A DNA stretch of 54,985 nucleotides from Amycolatopsis circi (GCF_003385235.1 NZ_PQIA01000056.1:1-54985); one strand, 5' to 3'. Counted from the first letter of the stretch, positions 17,195 to 27,002 are shown. Translations and numbers: made by a program. Notes: a model not told the origin generated them from the letters alone.

Positions 17195-18556
17195 GTGGAA
17201 ACCATCCGCGAGCTGCTGCTGCCCGCCGCCACCGGAGGACGCCGGGGGCGTGCGGTGGAGGCCGCGTTGCGCGACGCGATCCGTACCGGACGACTGGCGG
17301 TCGGCACCCGGCTGCCGTCGAGCCGCGATCTCGCGCGCCAGCTCGGGGTGGCGCGCGGCACCGTCACCGCGCTGTACGAGCAACTCACCGCCGAGGGCTA
17401 TCTGCTGAGCAAGCACGGCTCGGGCACTCGCGTCGCGCCGATCGATGATCCCGCGCCCAATCCTCAAGTCAGCGCACCGAAATCGCCGACGTGGGAGTTC
17501 AACCTACGCCCGGGACTTCCTGCGCTGTCGGCGTTCCCGCGGGCCGAATGGCTTGCGGCCGAACGGGAAGCCCTGAACGCGACGCCTGACCTCGGTCTCG
17601 GCTACCCCGATCCGACCGGTCATCCGGCGTTGCGCGCGGAGCTGGCCGCCTACCTCGGTCGAGTCCGCGCGTTGCCGACGAACCCGGATGACATCGTGAT
17701 CACCAGCGGAGCCGCGGAAGCGTTGTCGTTGCTGGCCGACGTCTTGCCAGACCAGCGCATCGCCGTCGAAGATCCGAGCCACCACGGCCAAGCGTCCCTC
17801 CTGCGCTACCACGGCCTGCGTCCAATCGGGATTCCAGTCGACGACAAGGGTATCGACGTCGACAAGCTGTCTACTTCGGACTGTTCAGTGGTGCTGGTGA
17901 CCGCCGCGCACCAGTTTCCGCTCGGCGTCGCGTTGCATCCAGAACGCCGTCGCCAGCTGCTGTCCTGGGCGGCGGAAACCGACGGGCTCGTCCTGGAAGA
18001 CGACTACGACGCCGAGCATCGCTACGACCGTCCCGCACTGGGCGCGATGCGCGCGCTCGCACCGGATCACGTCGCATATATCGGCAGTGTCAGCAAAGTC
18101 CTCGCGCCAGCGTTGCGGATCGGCTGGCTGATTCCCCCGCGCCGACTGCGCGACGCCGTGGCCAGGGTCAAGGAAATGCACGACCTGGGCTGCCCGCCGC
18201 TCCCGCAAGCCGCGCTCGCGCACCTGATCGCCACCGGTGGTTACGACCGGCATCTGCGCCGCACTCGACGCCTGTACCGCGCTCGGCGTGACGCGCTTAT
18301 CGAAGCTCTAACCCAGCGTCTTCCGCGGTGGCAGCCGGTCGGAATCGCCGCCGGGCTGCACCTGGTCGTCCGGCTCCCGGACGGCACCGATGACGTACAG
18401 CTGCAGGAAAAACTCGCCGCGGCAAGCGTGCATGCCCCAGCTTTGTCGACATATTCCCATACCGCGGCGGGATATCCCGGTCTCGTGCTCGGCTACGCCG
18501 CACTCCCGCCGGACCGGCTCCGCGCCGCCGTCGAGCGGATCGCATCGGCCAGTTGA
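17195..18556 (+). CDS. MocR/PdxR-type GntR regulator with aminotransferase domain
   Basis: The 453-aa product has an N-terminal GntR winged helix (about residues 12-75: GRRGRAVEAALRDAIRTGRL, LPSSRDLARQLGVARGTVTALYEQL). It is joined to a fold-type I aminotransferase-like domain with YPDPTGHPALRAELAAYL and the PLP-lysine region SVSKVLAPALRIGWLI. Such proteins sense PLP or amine metabolites and regulate a neighbouring gene, here the divergent EamA exporter. The GTG at 17195 is 7 nt after a TACTGT -10 hexamer (17182-17187), so the mRNA is probably leaderless. A longer upstream reading frame lies within the exporter gene and is rejected. Confidence 0.93.
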   Translation: METIRELLLPAATGGRRGRAVEAALRDAIRTGRLAVGTRLPSSRDLARQLGVARGTVTALYEQLTAEGYLLSKHGSGTRVAPIDDPAPNPQVSAPKSPTWEFNLRPGLPALSAFPRAEWLAAEREALNATPDLGLGYPDPTGHPALRAELAAYLGRVRALPTNPDDIVITSGAAEALSLLADVLPDQRIAVEDPSHHGQASLLRYHGLRPIGIPVDDKGIDVDKLSTSDCSVVLVTAAHQFPLGVALHPERRRQLLSWAAETDGLVLEDDYDAEHRYDRPALGAMRALAPDHVAYIGSVSKVLAPALRIGWLIPPRRLRDAVARVKEMHDLGCPPLPQAALAHLIATGGYDRHLRRTRRLYRARRDALIEALTQRLPRWQPVGIAAGLHLVVRLPDGTDDVQLQEKLAAASVHAPALSTYSHTAAGYPGLVLGYAALPPDRLRAAVERIASAS

Positions 18557-18646
18557 ACCGCCGGTGAACACCTGGTGCACCGGGGAGGGGTCCCGCAGCT
18601 GACGCTTAGGGTGGACATTCTCGGGAGCGGGAGCAGGGGGATCACC

Positions 18647-20326
18647 GTGAGCTTCGGGGAAATAGTGCGAACGCTTGCCGACGTGCTCACGTCCAGCCGC
18701 GGCCTCGTGCCCATCGCCGTCGTCGCGGGCGCGACAATCCTCGCCCCGATCATCGACCGCTACGTCATCCGGCGCAGGCGCGTCATCTACCGCGAGCTTT
18801 ACAACTCGAAAATCGGCCTCAACCCGGTCACGCTCAGCGACTCGGACAACGGTGCGGTGCAAGCAGATCCGGAACTCGTGCGCACCGTACAGCTGCTGGA
18901 ACCGCTCAGCGTAGTCGTGATCCGCATCCGCAACACCGGCAGCTTCGACATCGGCCCGGACGACTGGGAACACCCGCTGCAGTTCACCTTCGGCCGGCGA
19001 GTGGTCTGGGACGCGCGCGTGTCCGACGCCAAGGACGGGCTGCGTGAAGTGGTCCGAAAGGGACTTGAATTCTTTACTCACGACGAGCCTACGCCTGACA
19101 ACGGAACCGCGCGACTGTCCGGAGTGCGGGCGTTGCTCCCGCAGCGGTTGTCCGCGCTGTTGCGGCAAACCGACGCACCGGTCGTCCAAGCACCGCAATG
19201 GCATGGAGTCCGTCTTGAACAGCTTTCGTTGAAGCGAAGGGAAAAGTTCAAGCTGGTCGTCGTGCTGCGCGAGCCGGACGACTGGCGAGGCGGGCCGCTG
19301 TCCAAGGAGCTGAACGTCACCGGACGGCTCAGCGGCGGCCGGATCAAAGACGAACGCAAACAGCGCTGGCTGTCGTGGCCAGTGGTGACCGGAGCGATCG
19401 GGGTGCTGCTGACCGGAGCGTTGCTGAGCATGCTCCTCGTCGCAGTGTCGCGCGGCTCCGAACCCGGCTGCGGCAACGGATCCCTCGCGGTACGCGGATC
19501 CAGCGCGTTCGCGCGGATCATGAACAGCGTCGCGGACGAGTACCAGCGGCTGTGTCCCGGTGCGACCGTCACGACGCAGGCAGTCGGAAGTGTGTCCGCG
19601 GTACGCGAACTGGGGCCGTTGCCCGCGGAACAGAAGGACAGCTTGGCCGTGTTGTCCGACGGCAAGGCCCCCGACGCCGGGCCGGATCTGGTCACGCAAC
19701 CGGTCGCCGTGCTCGTGTACAGCCTGGTAGTGAACAAATCCGTCGGCGTCGACCACCTGAGCGGCGAGCAGGTCCGCGGCATCTTCAGCGGGAAGTACAC
19801 CAACTGGGCGCAACTGCGCGCGGGCCGGTCGATGCCGATCCGGGTCGTCGGACGCGGGCAGGAATCGGGCACTCGCCGGACTTTCGAGGAAAAAGTGCTG
19901 GGCACGGCCGAACCGGGGCTCTCCTCGGACGACTGCCGGACGCCGGCCCGCGACCCGCACGCCGCGGTGGTGCGCTGCGAACGCGGCACGACCGACGAGC
20001 TGCTGCGCGCCGTCGGCGACACGCCTGGCGCCATCGGCTACGCGGACGTGCCGGCGGCCAAGATCGCCGCGGCAGGAGGCCGGATCGCGATGGCGAAACT
20101 CGACGACCGCTACCCCGACGTGACCAGTATCGACGCCGGGTATCGCTTCTGGACGGTGGAGTACTTCTACACCAAGGGTGTGCCGGAGAACGATTCGCTG
20201 CTGAAGCAGTTCCTCGACTACCTGCGCAGCAGCACGGCGCGGGCGGAACTGCAGGACGCAGGGTACACGCCGTGTGTGACGAAGCAGGGGCTGCTGGACC
20301 AGTACTGCACTCGTCCGGATGCCTGA
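18647..20326 (+). CDS. Membrane-anchored PstS-like substrate-binding protein
   Basis: The 559-aa product has an unusual layout. There is an N-terminal membrane helix (about residues 17-38), a basic region and a beta-rich cytoplasmic-looking domain (about 50-230). A second helix (about 243-267) precedes a phosphate-binding-protein-like domain (about 275-555) with LAVRGSSAFARIMN, SVGVDHLSGEQVRGIFSGKYTNW and GRGQESGTRRTFEE. The last domain would face outside the cell. No pst permease or ATPase genes adjoin it, so sensing or scavenging is as likely as transport. The GTG at 18647 follows an AGGGGGAT site. Confidence 0.8.
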   Translation: MSFGEIVRTLADVLTSSRGLVPIAVVAGATILAPIIDRYVIRRRRVIYRELYNSKIGLNPVTLSDSDNGAVQADPELVRTVQLLEPLSVVVIRIRNTGSFDIGPDDWEHPLQFTFGRRVVWDARVSDAKDGLREVVRKGLEFFTHDEPTPDNGTARLSGVRALLPQRLSALLRQTDAPVVQAPQWHGVRLEQLSLKRREKFKLVVVLREPDDWRGGPLSKELNVTGRLSGGRIKDERKQRWLSWPVVTGAIGVLLTGALLSMLLVAVSRGSEPGCGNGSLAVRGSSAFARIMNSVADEYQRLCPGATVTTQAVGSVSAVRELGPLPAEQKDSLAVLSDGKAPDAGPDLVTQPVAVLVYSLVVNKSVGVDHLSGEQVRGIFSGKYTNWAQLRAGRSMPIRVVGRGQESGTRRTFEEKVLGTAEPGLSSDDCRTPARDPHAAVVRCERGTTDELLRAVGDTPGAIGYADVPAAKIAAAGGRIAMAKLDDRYPDVTSIDAGYRFWTVEYFYTKGVPENDSLLKQFLDYLRSSTARAELQDAGYTPCVTKQGLLDQYCTRPDA

Positions 20327-20395
20327 CCAGCTCTTTTTCACCCGGTCGAGGATGGGGCGGGAGTTTTTGTCGGTGGCGGGGGCGATGATGGCCGG

Positions 20396-22030
20396 GTGTT
20401 GTTCACCGACCTCGTCACCGCCTCCGCCGAACTGGCGGCCACGCGGTCACGGAAAACGAAGATCGCCGTGCTGGCCGCTGTGCTGCGCGCGGCCGAACCC
20501 GGCGAACTGCCCGCGGTGATCGCGTATCTCACCGGGCAGACCGCGCAGGACCGGCTCGGAGCTGGCTGGCGCACGCTCGCGGACCTTGCGGTCGAACCCT
20601 CGGCCACGTCCGCGGTCTCCGTGGCCGAGGTCGACGTCGCGCTCACGGAAGTCGCGGCCGCGGCTGGCGCGGGGTCGGTCAAGCGACGAGCGGAAGTGCT
20701 CACCGCCTTGTTCGCCCGGCTGACCCGTGCCGAGCAGGAGTTCGTGTTCCGGCTCGTCACCGGGGAGCTGCGGCAGGGCGCGCTGGAAGGCGTGATGGTC
20801 GACGCGGTCGCGGCGGCGGCCGAGGTGGAAGTAGAGCTGGTGCGGCGCGCGTTCATGCTGTCCGGGCGGCTGCCGGTCACCGGGCAGGCAGCGCTGACCG
20901 GGGGCGCGGCGGCGCTCGCGGAGTTCGGGCTGGAGCTGGGGCGCCCGGTGCGGCCGATGCTCGCGTCGCCGGCGGAATCGTTGGAGGAAGCCGCGGCGGA
21001 GCACGGGAACGCGATCGTCGAGTACAAAATGGACGGTGCGCGGATCCAGGTGCACCGGCAGGGTTCGGAAGTGCACGTGTATACGCGCACGCTGCGGGAA
21101 ATCACCGGCAGCGTAGCCGAATTGGTCGAGCTGGTGCGGGCGCTGCCGTGCGAATCGGTAGTTCTGGACGGGGAAACCCTCGCGCTCACCGACGACGGGC
21201 GGCCGCGGCCGTTCCAGGAAACGATGAGCCGGTTCGGCAGCACGCGGGACGAACAGGTGCGGGCGTTGCTGCTGCGGCCGTACTTCTTCGACTGTCTGCA
21301 TCTGGACGGAGTCGATCTGCTCGACGCGCCGTTGTCCGAACGCAACGAGGCGCTGCGCCGGGTGGCGGGCGAGCACGTGATCCCCGGCTCGGTCCGGCCC
21401 GAATCGCCGGCCGCGGTGCTCGACGCGGCGATGGACGCCGGGCACGAGGGCGTCATGGTGAAGGACCTCGATTCGATCTACGCGGCCGGGCGGCGCGGGC
21501 GCGCGTGGTTGAAGGTGAAACCGGTGCACACCATCGATCTGGTGGTGCTGGCGGCGGAATGGGGCCACGGGCGGCGCACCGGGAAACTGTCGAACCTGCA
21601 TCTCGGCGCGCGCGATCCGGACGGCGGGCCGCCGATCATGGTGGGCAAGACGTTCAAGGGCCTCACCGACGAGTTGCTGGCCTGGCAGACCGAGCGGTTC
21701 CAGGAGATCGAGTCGCACCGCGACCGGTGGGCCGTCCACGTGCGGCCGGAGCTGGTGGTCGAGATCGAACTGGACGGGGCTCAGGTCAGCACGCGGTATC
21801 CGGGCGGGCTGGCGCTGCGGTTCGCGCGGGTGGTGCGGTACCGGCCGGACAAGGATCCCGGCGAGGCCGACACCATCGACACCGTCCGGGGGTTGCTGCG
21901 CGGCAGCCGTCCGGCGGAGCAGCCCGGCGCTGAGGGACCGGCTGGCCAGCCCGGTTCGGAGGAGCTGCTTGATTCCGCGGAGCTGTCCGGCTCGGAAGAT
22001 CAGCCCGGTTCCGAGGAGGCGTCCGGATGA
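20396..22030 (+). CDS. ATP-dependent DNA ligase (LigB type)
   Basis: This 544-aa ligase resembles mycobacterial LigB. An N-terminal DNA-binding helical domain (about residues 1-170) precedes the nucleotidyltransferase domain with the adenylation lysine Lys211 in EYKMDGARIQVHR. Further ligase motifs are SVVLDGE, YFFDCLHLDG, HEGVMVKD and RAWLKVKPVHTIDLVV. The C-terminal OB domain ends near residue 505. A low-complexity Pro/Gly/Ser/Glu tail of about 40 residues follows. The start is a GTG at 20396. It is a second, non-replicative ligase used in repair, and it is probably monocistronic. Confidence 0.93.
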   Translation: MLFTDLVTASAELAATRSRKTKIAVLAAVLRAAEPGELPAVIAYLTGQTAQDRLGAGWRTLADLAVEPSATSAVSVAEVDVALTEVAAAAGAGSVKRRAEVLTALFARLTRAEQEFVFRLVTGELRQGALEGVMVDAVAAAAEVEVELVRRAFMLSGRLPVTGQAALTGGAAALAEFGLELGRPVRPMLASPAESLEEAAAEHGNAIVEYKMDGARIQVHRQGSEVHVYTRTLREITGSVAELVELVRALPCESVVLDGETLALTDDGRPRPFQETMSRFGSTRDEQVRALLLRPYFFDCLHLDGVDLLDAPLSERNEALRRVAGEHVIPGSVRPESPAAVLDAAMDAGHEGVMVKDLDSIYAAGRRGRAWLKVKPVHTIDLVVLAAEWGHGRRTGKLSNLHLGARDPDGGPPIMVGKTFKGLTDELLAWQTERFQEIESHRDRWAVHVRPELVVEIELDGAQVSTRYPGGLALRFARVVRYRPDKDPGEADTIDTVRGLLRGSRPAEQPGAEGPAGQPGSEELLDSAELSGSEDQPGSEEASG

Positions 22031-22073
22031 GCACCACGCCTGTCGTCCGGATGAGCGGGCATATTCCGGACAT

Positions 22074-22110
22074 CGGGCAGTTTTCCCCGCCGTACTCAGG
22101 AAAACGCCCG
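22074..22110 (+). terminator. Stem-loop downstream of ligase gene
   Basis: CGGGC-A-GTTTTCC (22074-22086) pairs with GGAAAACGCCCG (22099-22110) with one bulged A, leaving a 12-nt loop. There is no T tract, so it is either a weak terminator of the ligase mRNA or a leader structure of the following peptidase gene. Confidence 0.45.
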
Positions 22111-22184
22111 ACGAAAGTTGATGTCGCACTCGTGGCCGCGTGCCCGAGAGTGGGAGCACTGGCCTGCGTCGATGGGAGAAAAGC

Positions 22185-23486
22185 ATGACGTTCCGGGTGA
22201 AATCAGCCGTCCGGGGAGTCGGACGGCCGATGACCCTGCTGGCGGGCGTGGCGCTCGCCGCCACCGTGGTGGCGGCACCGGCCAGTGCCGCGCCAGCGCC
22301 GCCGCAGCCGTCGCGACACCACTTCTCGGCCGCCGCGCAGTCGTTCGTCGGCGCGACCACCGTGTCCGATCGGGTGGCCCGGCTCAACGCGGCGATGGCC
22401 AAGCTGCCGAAGGAAAGCGGCGCGTACAACGCCACGAAGCTGTGGAACCAGGGCATCACCGGCGCCGGATCCACCGTGGCCACGCTGGTGTCGTTCGGCG
22501 ACGACAAGGTCAAGCAGGTGCTGGACGAGTACTCGCGGCAGCACGGCCTGCCGCCGGCGAACGTCGAGGTGCTGCAGCCGTCCGGATCGGTGCCCGCGTG
22601 CACCGATCCCGGAGTGGACACCGCCGCCTGCCAGTCGTGGGGCGGGGAAACCGACCTCGACGTCACGATGATGCACGCGATGGCTCCGGCCGCGAAGATC
22701 GTCGTCGCGGCCACTCCGGTCGCCGAGACGCAGGGATTCGCCGGATTGCCGGAAATGATGCACGCCGTCGACTACCTGACCGAGCACCGAATCGCCGACG
22801 TGGTTTCGATGAGCTTCGGCACCACCGAGGAGAACTTCCCGTCGTTCGAGTCGATCAAGACCCTCGACCCGGCTCTGGAGCGGGCGAGCAAGGCGGGCGT
22901 CACGCTGGTGGCGTCCTCCGGCGACGACGGGCCGACCGGGGCGTACCTGCAGGGTCCCGGCAGGTATCCGTACCGCGTGGCGAGCTGGCCCGCCAGCGAC
23001 CCGAACGTCACCACGCTCGGCGGCACCCAGCTGCACCTCGACGCGAACGGCGTCCGCACCCAGCCCGACGACCTGGTCAACGCGGCGGACAACGGGTTCA
23101 GCGAAGGGGCGGGCCTGTCGAAGGCGTACGCGCGGCCGTCCTGGCAGAACCGGGTCAAGAAGATCACCGGCAGCACGATGCGGGCGTACCCGGACATCAG
23201 CATGGAAGGCGTCCAGGGCACGTCGCAGTCGGCACCGCTGTTCGCGGGCGTGCTGGCGTTGGCGGTGCAGGCGAACCACGGACGGCTGGGTCAGATCAAC
23301 CCGGCGCTGTACTCGAAGCTGGGCCCGAAGGGCACCGCTGCCGGAATCGTCGACGTCACCAAGGGCGACAACAGCCAGTTCAACGTCGAAGGCTTCAAGG
23401 CCGGTCCGGGCTACGACATCGCGAGCGGCTGGGGCACGATCGACGCATCAGTCTTCGTGCCTGCCCTGGTGAAGGCGGTGCGGTGA
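22185..23486 (+). CDS. Secreted S53 (sedolisin-type) peptidase
   Basis: The 433-aa product has a Sec signal peptide ending near ASA-AP (about residue 40). The sedolisin catalytic Glu155 and Asp159 lie in GGETDLD. The oxyanion Asp is in ASSGDDG and the catalytic Ser347 in GTSQSAP. The C-terminal calcium site is recognisable as GIVDVTKGDN with GPGYDIASGWGT. Most S53 enzymes carry a large inhibitory prodomain. Here only about 40 residues precede the catalytic part, so this is a compact form. The ATG at 22185 has a GGGAGAAA site. It is probably extracellular and acid-active, by family knowledge. Confidence 0.9.
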   Translation: MTFRVKSAVRGVGRPMTLLAGVALAATVVAAPASAAPAPPQPSRHHFSAAAQSFVGATTVSDRVARLNAAMAKLPKESGAYNATKLWNQGITGAGSTVATLVSFGDDKVKQVLDEYSRQHGLPPANVEVLQPSGSVPACTDPGVDTAACQSWGGETDLDVTMMHAMAPAAKIVVAATPVAETQGFAGLPEMMHAVDYLTEHRIADVVSMSFGTTEENFPSFESIKTLDPALERASKAGVTLVASSGDDGPTGAYLQGPGRYPYRVASWPASDPNVTTLGGTQLHLDANGVRTQPDDLVNAADNGFSEGAGLSKAYARPSWQNRVKKITGSTMRAYPDISMEGVQGTSQSAPLFAGVLALAVQANHGRLGQINPALYSKLGPKGTAAGIVDVTKGDNSQFNVEGFKAGPGYDIASGWGTIDASVFVPALVKAVR

Positions 23487-23606
23487 TGCGGTAGTCCCCT
23501 AACCTCCGCCGCAAGCGGGCGCCCGGGCAAGTTCACCCGGCTCGACGCGACCGATCCTGGTCGTGTCGGGCCGGGCGGACCAGGCCGAAACCGTAGGGTC
23601 GGCGGC

Positions 23607-24254
23607 ATGTCCTCGAAAGCGTTGGCCCGGCTGTGGTTCGGGGTGACCGCGGTCATCGTGCTGGCCGCGCTCGTGATTCAGATCGTCGCGCTGGTGCCGG
23701 CGCAAGGGCGGTACGCCAGCTTCGGCGGGCGGGTGGCGAACCTGTTCACCTATTTCACGATCATCTCGAACCTTCTCGTCCTCGTCACCGGCGCGGCTTT
23801 CGCTCGCGGACGCAGCACCTCGCCGCTGATGCGCGTGCTCTGGCTCGACGCGTTGGTCGGGATCGTGGTCACCGGCGTCGTCTACCAGGTCGCGCTCGCC
23901 GGACTGTACGAACTGCACGGGCTCAGCCTCGCCGCGGACATCCTGCTGCACCGCGTCACGCCGGTGCTGTGCGTGCTCGGCTGGCTGATCTTCGCGCCGC
24001 GCGTGCTGGAATGGCGCACCGTCTGGTGGTCGCTCGTCTACCCCTTGGCCTGGCTGGTTTTCACGCTCGTCCGCGGTGCGATCGACGGCTACTACCCGTA
24101 CCCGTTCGTCAACGCCGACGACCTCGGCTACGGGCAGGTCGCGCTGAACTGCCTGCTCGTCGGCGTCTTCTTCGTCGTGCTCGCCAGCGGGGCCCGGCTG
24201 GTCGACCGTCGGCTCACGCGCGTACCCGGCGAAACGCGTTCAGCGGATCGCTGA
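23607..24254 (+). CDS. Pr6Pr family integral membrane protein
   Basis: The 215-aa protein has six predicted membrane helices and the family hallmark NLFTYFTIISNLLVL near residue 45. YYPYPFVNADDLGYGQVALN lies near the end of the protein. The function of the family is not established. The ATG at 23607 follows a TAGGGT -10 hexamer (23594-23599) by 7 nt, indicating a leaderless mRNA. The 3' end overlaps the convergent flavin oxidoreductase remnant by 41 bp. Confidence 0.88.
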   Translation: MSSKALARLWFGVTAVIVLAALVIQIVALVPAQGRYASFGGRVANLFTYFTIISNLLVLVTGAAFARGRSTSPLMRVLWLDALVGIVVTGVVYQVALAGLYELHGLSLAADILLHRVTPVLCVLGWLIFAPRVLEWRTVWWSLVYPLAWLVFTLVRGAIDGYYPYPFVNADDLGYGQVALNCLLVGVFFVVLASGARLVDRRLTRVPGETRSADR

Positions 24255-25432
24255 GCCCAGCCTGGGCGAGCGCTCGCCACGCGCCGCGCTTGAGGTCGAC
24301 CGGTTTGCCCGCGGCGACGCGGTGCATCTGCTGGGTGTGCCACTGAATCTCGAGCAGGCTGTCCGCGAGCCGGATTCCCGTGCGCGGGCACCGCCGTTCG
24401 GCTCGCACGTCCTCGCCCGCGAGCAACCGTCCCGGCAGGCCGGGGTCCACCGTGAACGGACGGCCGATCCCGATCACGTCCAGCGCACCGGATTCCAGCG
24501 CATCGGCCATCCCGGCCGCCGTGGTGAAGCCGCCGGTGACCATCAGCGCGACGTCGCTGATCTGCCGCGCTTTCGCGGCGTAGTCCAGGAAATACGCTTC
24601 CCGCCGCTGCGTACTCGCCCGACCGGACCCCATCATCACGGCCCGCTCGTACGTGCCGCCGGAGATCTCCAGCAGGTCGATCCCCGCCTCGCCCAGCGCG
24701 CGGACCACCTGCAGCGACTCGTCCTCGTCGAAGCCGCCGCGTTGGAAGTCCGCGCTGTTGAGCTTCACCGAAACCGGCACGCGATCCCCGACCGCGCCCC
24801 GAACCGCACGCACCACCTCAAGCAGGAACCGGCTGCGGTCGCGCCCCCACTCGTCGTCGCGACGATTTACCAACGGCGACAGGAACTGCGAAATCAGATA
24901 GCCGTGCGCGCCGTGAATCTGGATCCCGGCGAACCCAGCGTCGACGAACGCCCGCGCCGACACCGCGAACCGCGCCACCACCGCTTCGATCTCGTCCCCG
25001 GTCAACGCCCGCGGCGCCGCGAACGCCGTCCGAACCCCACGGTCGCCAAACGGCACCGCCGACGGTGCGACCGGCTGCCGAGACAGGTACCGAGGACTCT
25101 GCCGACCGGGGTGGTTGAGCTGCACCCACAACTGCGCGTCCGTCCCGTCCACGGACTGCGCCCACGACCGATACGCCGCCGGGTCAGGCACGCCCGGCAC
25201 CGCGACGTTGCGGTTCGCCGAGCGCGGTGGGATCGACCATCACGTTGCCGGTCACCAGCAGGCCAGCGCCCCCGTGCGCCCACGTCCGGTACAGCCGCGC
25301 GAGTTCGCCGGACGGCGCGTTGCGCCGGTCGCCAAGCTGCTCGCTGAGCGCCGACTTCGCGAGGCGATGCGGCAGCACGGCCCCGCACTGCAGTTTGAGC
25401 GGTTCGGCGAGCAGATCCCGAGGATCGGTCAT
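24214..25432 (-). pseudogene. NADH:flavin oxidoreductase (old yellow enzyme family), frameshifted
   Basis: The N-terminal part, MTDPRDLLAEPLKLQCGAVL to MVDPTALGEP, is read from the ATG at 25432. The rest of the enzyme (NVAVPGVPDPAAYRSWAQ onward, with QLNHPGRQSPR, IQIHGAHGYLISQFLSP and DVIGIGRPF) continues in another frame. The shift lies near 25208-25216. There the sequence codes GEPQRRGAGRA-stop, but a two-base (GC) gain would restore GEPRNVAVPG. Otherwise the roughly 406-aa enzyme is intact, so this is either a recent mutation or a sequence error. The family uses FMN to reduce enones and related substrates. It diverges from the MBL-fold gene. Confidence 0.85.
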
Positions 25433-25456
25433 GAGCAGTCCCGTCGTCGCGGCTAA

Positions 25457-25471
25457 CTTACCGCGAGTAAG
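25457..25471. promoter_or_regulatory. Palindrome in divergent promoter region
   Basis: CTTAC-CGCGA-GTAAG is a perfect 5-bp-arm inverted repeat upstream of the oxidoreductase start (25432) and of the MBL-fold gene. Its look resembles a TetR-type operator. No regulator gene adjoins it. Confidence 0.4.
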
Positions 25472-25526
25472 AATACTCGAAAGTAGGTACCGGCGGTATG
25501 CCTCGCGGGCCACTAGGGTCTGCGGC

Positions 25527-26150
25527 ATGACGGCGATAGTGCAGAACCTGGTCACGTCGGGCGTGTTCGAGCTCGACGGCGGCAGCTGGGACGTGGACAA
25601 CAACGTCTGGATAGTCGGCGACGGCTCCGAGGTGATCGTGATCGACGCCGCGCACGACGCGGACGCCATCGCGGACGTCGTCGGAGAGCGCACGGTCCGC
25701 GCGATCGTCTGCACCCACGCGCACAACGACCACGTCAACGCCGCCCCCGCGCTGGCCGAACGCACCGGCGCGCCGATCCTGCTGCACCCGGACGACCGCG
25801 TCGTCTGGGACCTGACCCACCCGGACCGCGCCCCCGACGGCGACCTGGCCGACGGACAGGTCATCACCGTCGCCGGCACCGACCTGACGGTGCTGCACAC
25901 CCCCGGCCACGCCCCCGGCGCGATCTGCCTGCACAGCCCCGACCTGGAAGTCCTGTTCACCGGAGACACCCTGTTCCACGGCGGCCCCGGCGCGACCGGC
26001 CGGTCGTACTCGGACTACCCGACCATCGTGAACTCCATCCGCGACCGCCTCTTCCCCCTCCCCGACACGACGATCGTCCGCACCGGCCACGGCGAGGCGA
26101 CGACGATCGGCAAGGAAAAAGCCGCGTCTCGGAGCTGGCCGGTGGCCTGA
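25527..26150 (+). CDS. MBL-fold metallohydrolase
   Basis: The 207-aa product has the metallo-beta-lactamase signature THAHNDH (His64, His66, Asp68, His69). Further metal ligands are in HTPGHAPGAICL, FTGDTLF and VRTGHGEAT. It is of the small glyoxalase II-like type, and the natural substrate cannot be told. The ATG at 25527 lies 7 nt after a TAGGGT -10 hexamer (25514-25519), so a leaderless mRNA is likely. It marks the last gene before the accessory island. Confidence 0.9.
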   Translation: MTAIVQNLVTSGVFELDGGSWDVDNNVWIVGDGSEVIVIDAAHDADAIADVVGERTVRAIVCTHAHNDHVNAAPALAERTGAPILLHPDDRVVWDLTHPDRAPDGDLADGQVITVAGTDLTVLHTPGHAPGAICLHSPDLEVLFTGDTLFHGGPGATGRSYSDYPTIVNSIRDRLFPLPDTTIVRTGHGEATTIGKEKAASRSWPVA

Positions 26151-27002
26151 TCGCGGTGGAGTCATGGGCCGCCGCCAATCACACGCTGAGTGCCGCCCCC
26201 GGCTTTCTGGACCGGCGAGGCGCTCACCTTCCATCGCGGACAGCCGGCTACGCGGACCCGGACGGCTATGACCCACTCTGCTGAAGATCGACAGGGAAGC
26301 CGATTCAGCCGTTCAGGGAGTGATTCAGCACAATCAGGCAGTCCGCCGCCCCGGACCGCAGGGGAGTCTGCCGCAGTGTTGTTCCGAGCATGAAGCAAAG
26401 CACGGCGTCTCGGGGAGGCCTGGCCACGACGAAAGTTGCATGATCGGTGGAACGCCGGGAGCGCCGACAAGACCCGCCTCGCAAATTCGTGGCCAACGAG
26501 GCCCGGCGGTCCACGGCGATTGCAAGTCTGGCCGTGCGCCGGCTCGACCGCGATCGCCGAGTCGTTGGAAAGACCACCCACGACCGCTAAGCCAACCGGC
26601 GGATCGGCCCGACGCCGTCGCGCGACAGTTGTCGCGCGGCCAAGAACACCAAACTAGACTGGCAGCCCGGCCCGGAGTCCGAGAACGTCTTCGACCGCCA
26701 GTTCAGCACATGTCTTCCAGAACGAAGCAGGCCACCGATGTAACCCGTTCAGGATCTGAGAGCACAAGACCCCTGTCGCCGACGACAAACCTGTCCAGCC
26801 GCTGCGTGGTCACCTGCGCCCCAGCCGACGTTACGGCGAGCCACCAGTCCCGACAACTTTACCTCCAAGAACTTCTTCACCCTTCCGCGGAGAAGAACAC
26901 GAAGCCGGCCCGGACCAGTGAGCCCTGATTCGTCCGCATCACCTTGTTCAGGCCAGTCCGATCCTCGGAGGCCAGGTCTCCTCACCGCCTGGAGGCTCGA
27001 CC
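26151..27002. other. Gene-poor left end of accessory island
   Basis: This stretch of about 850 bp has only short open frames whose translations are rich in Arg, Pro and Ser and resemble no family I know. A plus-strand frame near 26450-26590 (RKFVANEARRSTAIASLAVRR) looks more protein-like and could be a decayed gene fragment, but it cannot be assigned. No insertion-sequence ends were recognised. Confidence 0.55.

Noticed and set aside
22118..23494. Overlapping 458-codon frame on the same strand as the S53 peptidase
   Set aside because: Its translation is Arg/Gly-rich without motifs, while the other frame gives a complete signal peptide and catalytic triad.
26320..26928. 202-codon plus-strand frame in the island's left end
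   Set aside because: Composition is dominated by Arg, Pro, Ser and Gln with no family resemblance, and there is no ribosome-binding site. Length alone is not evidence in this genome.
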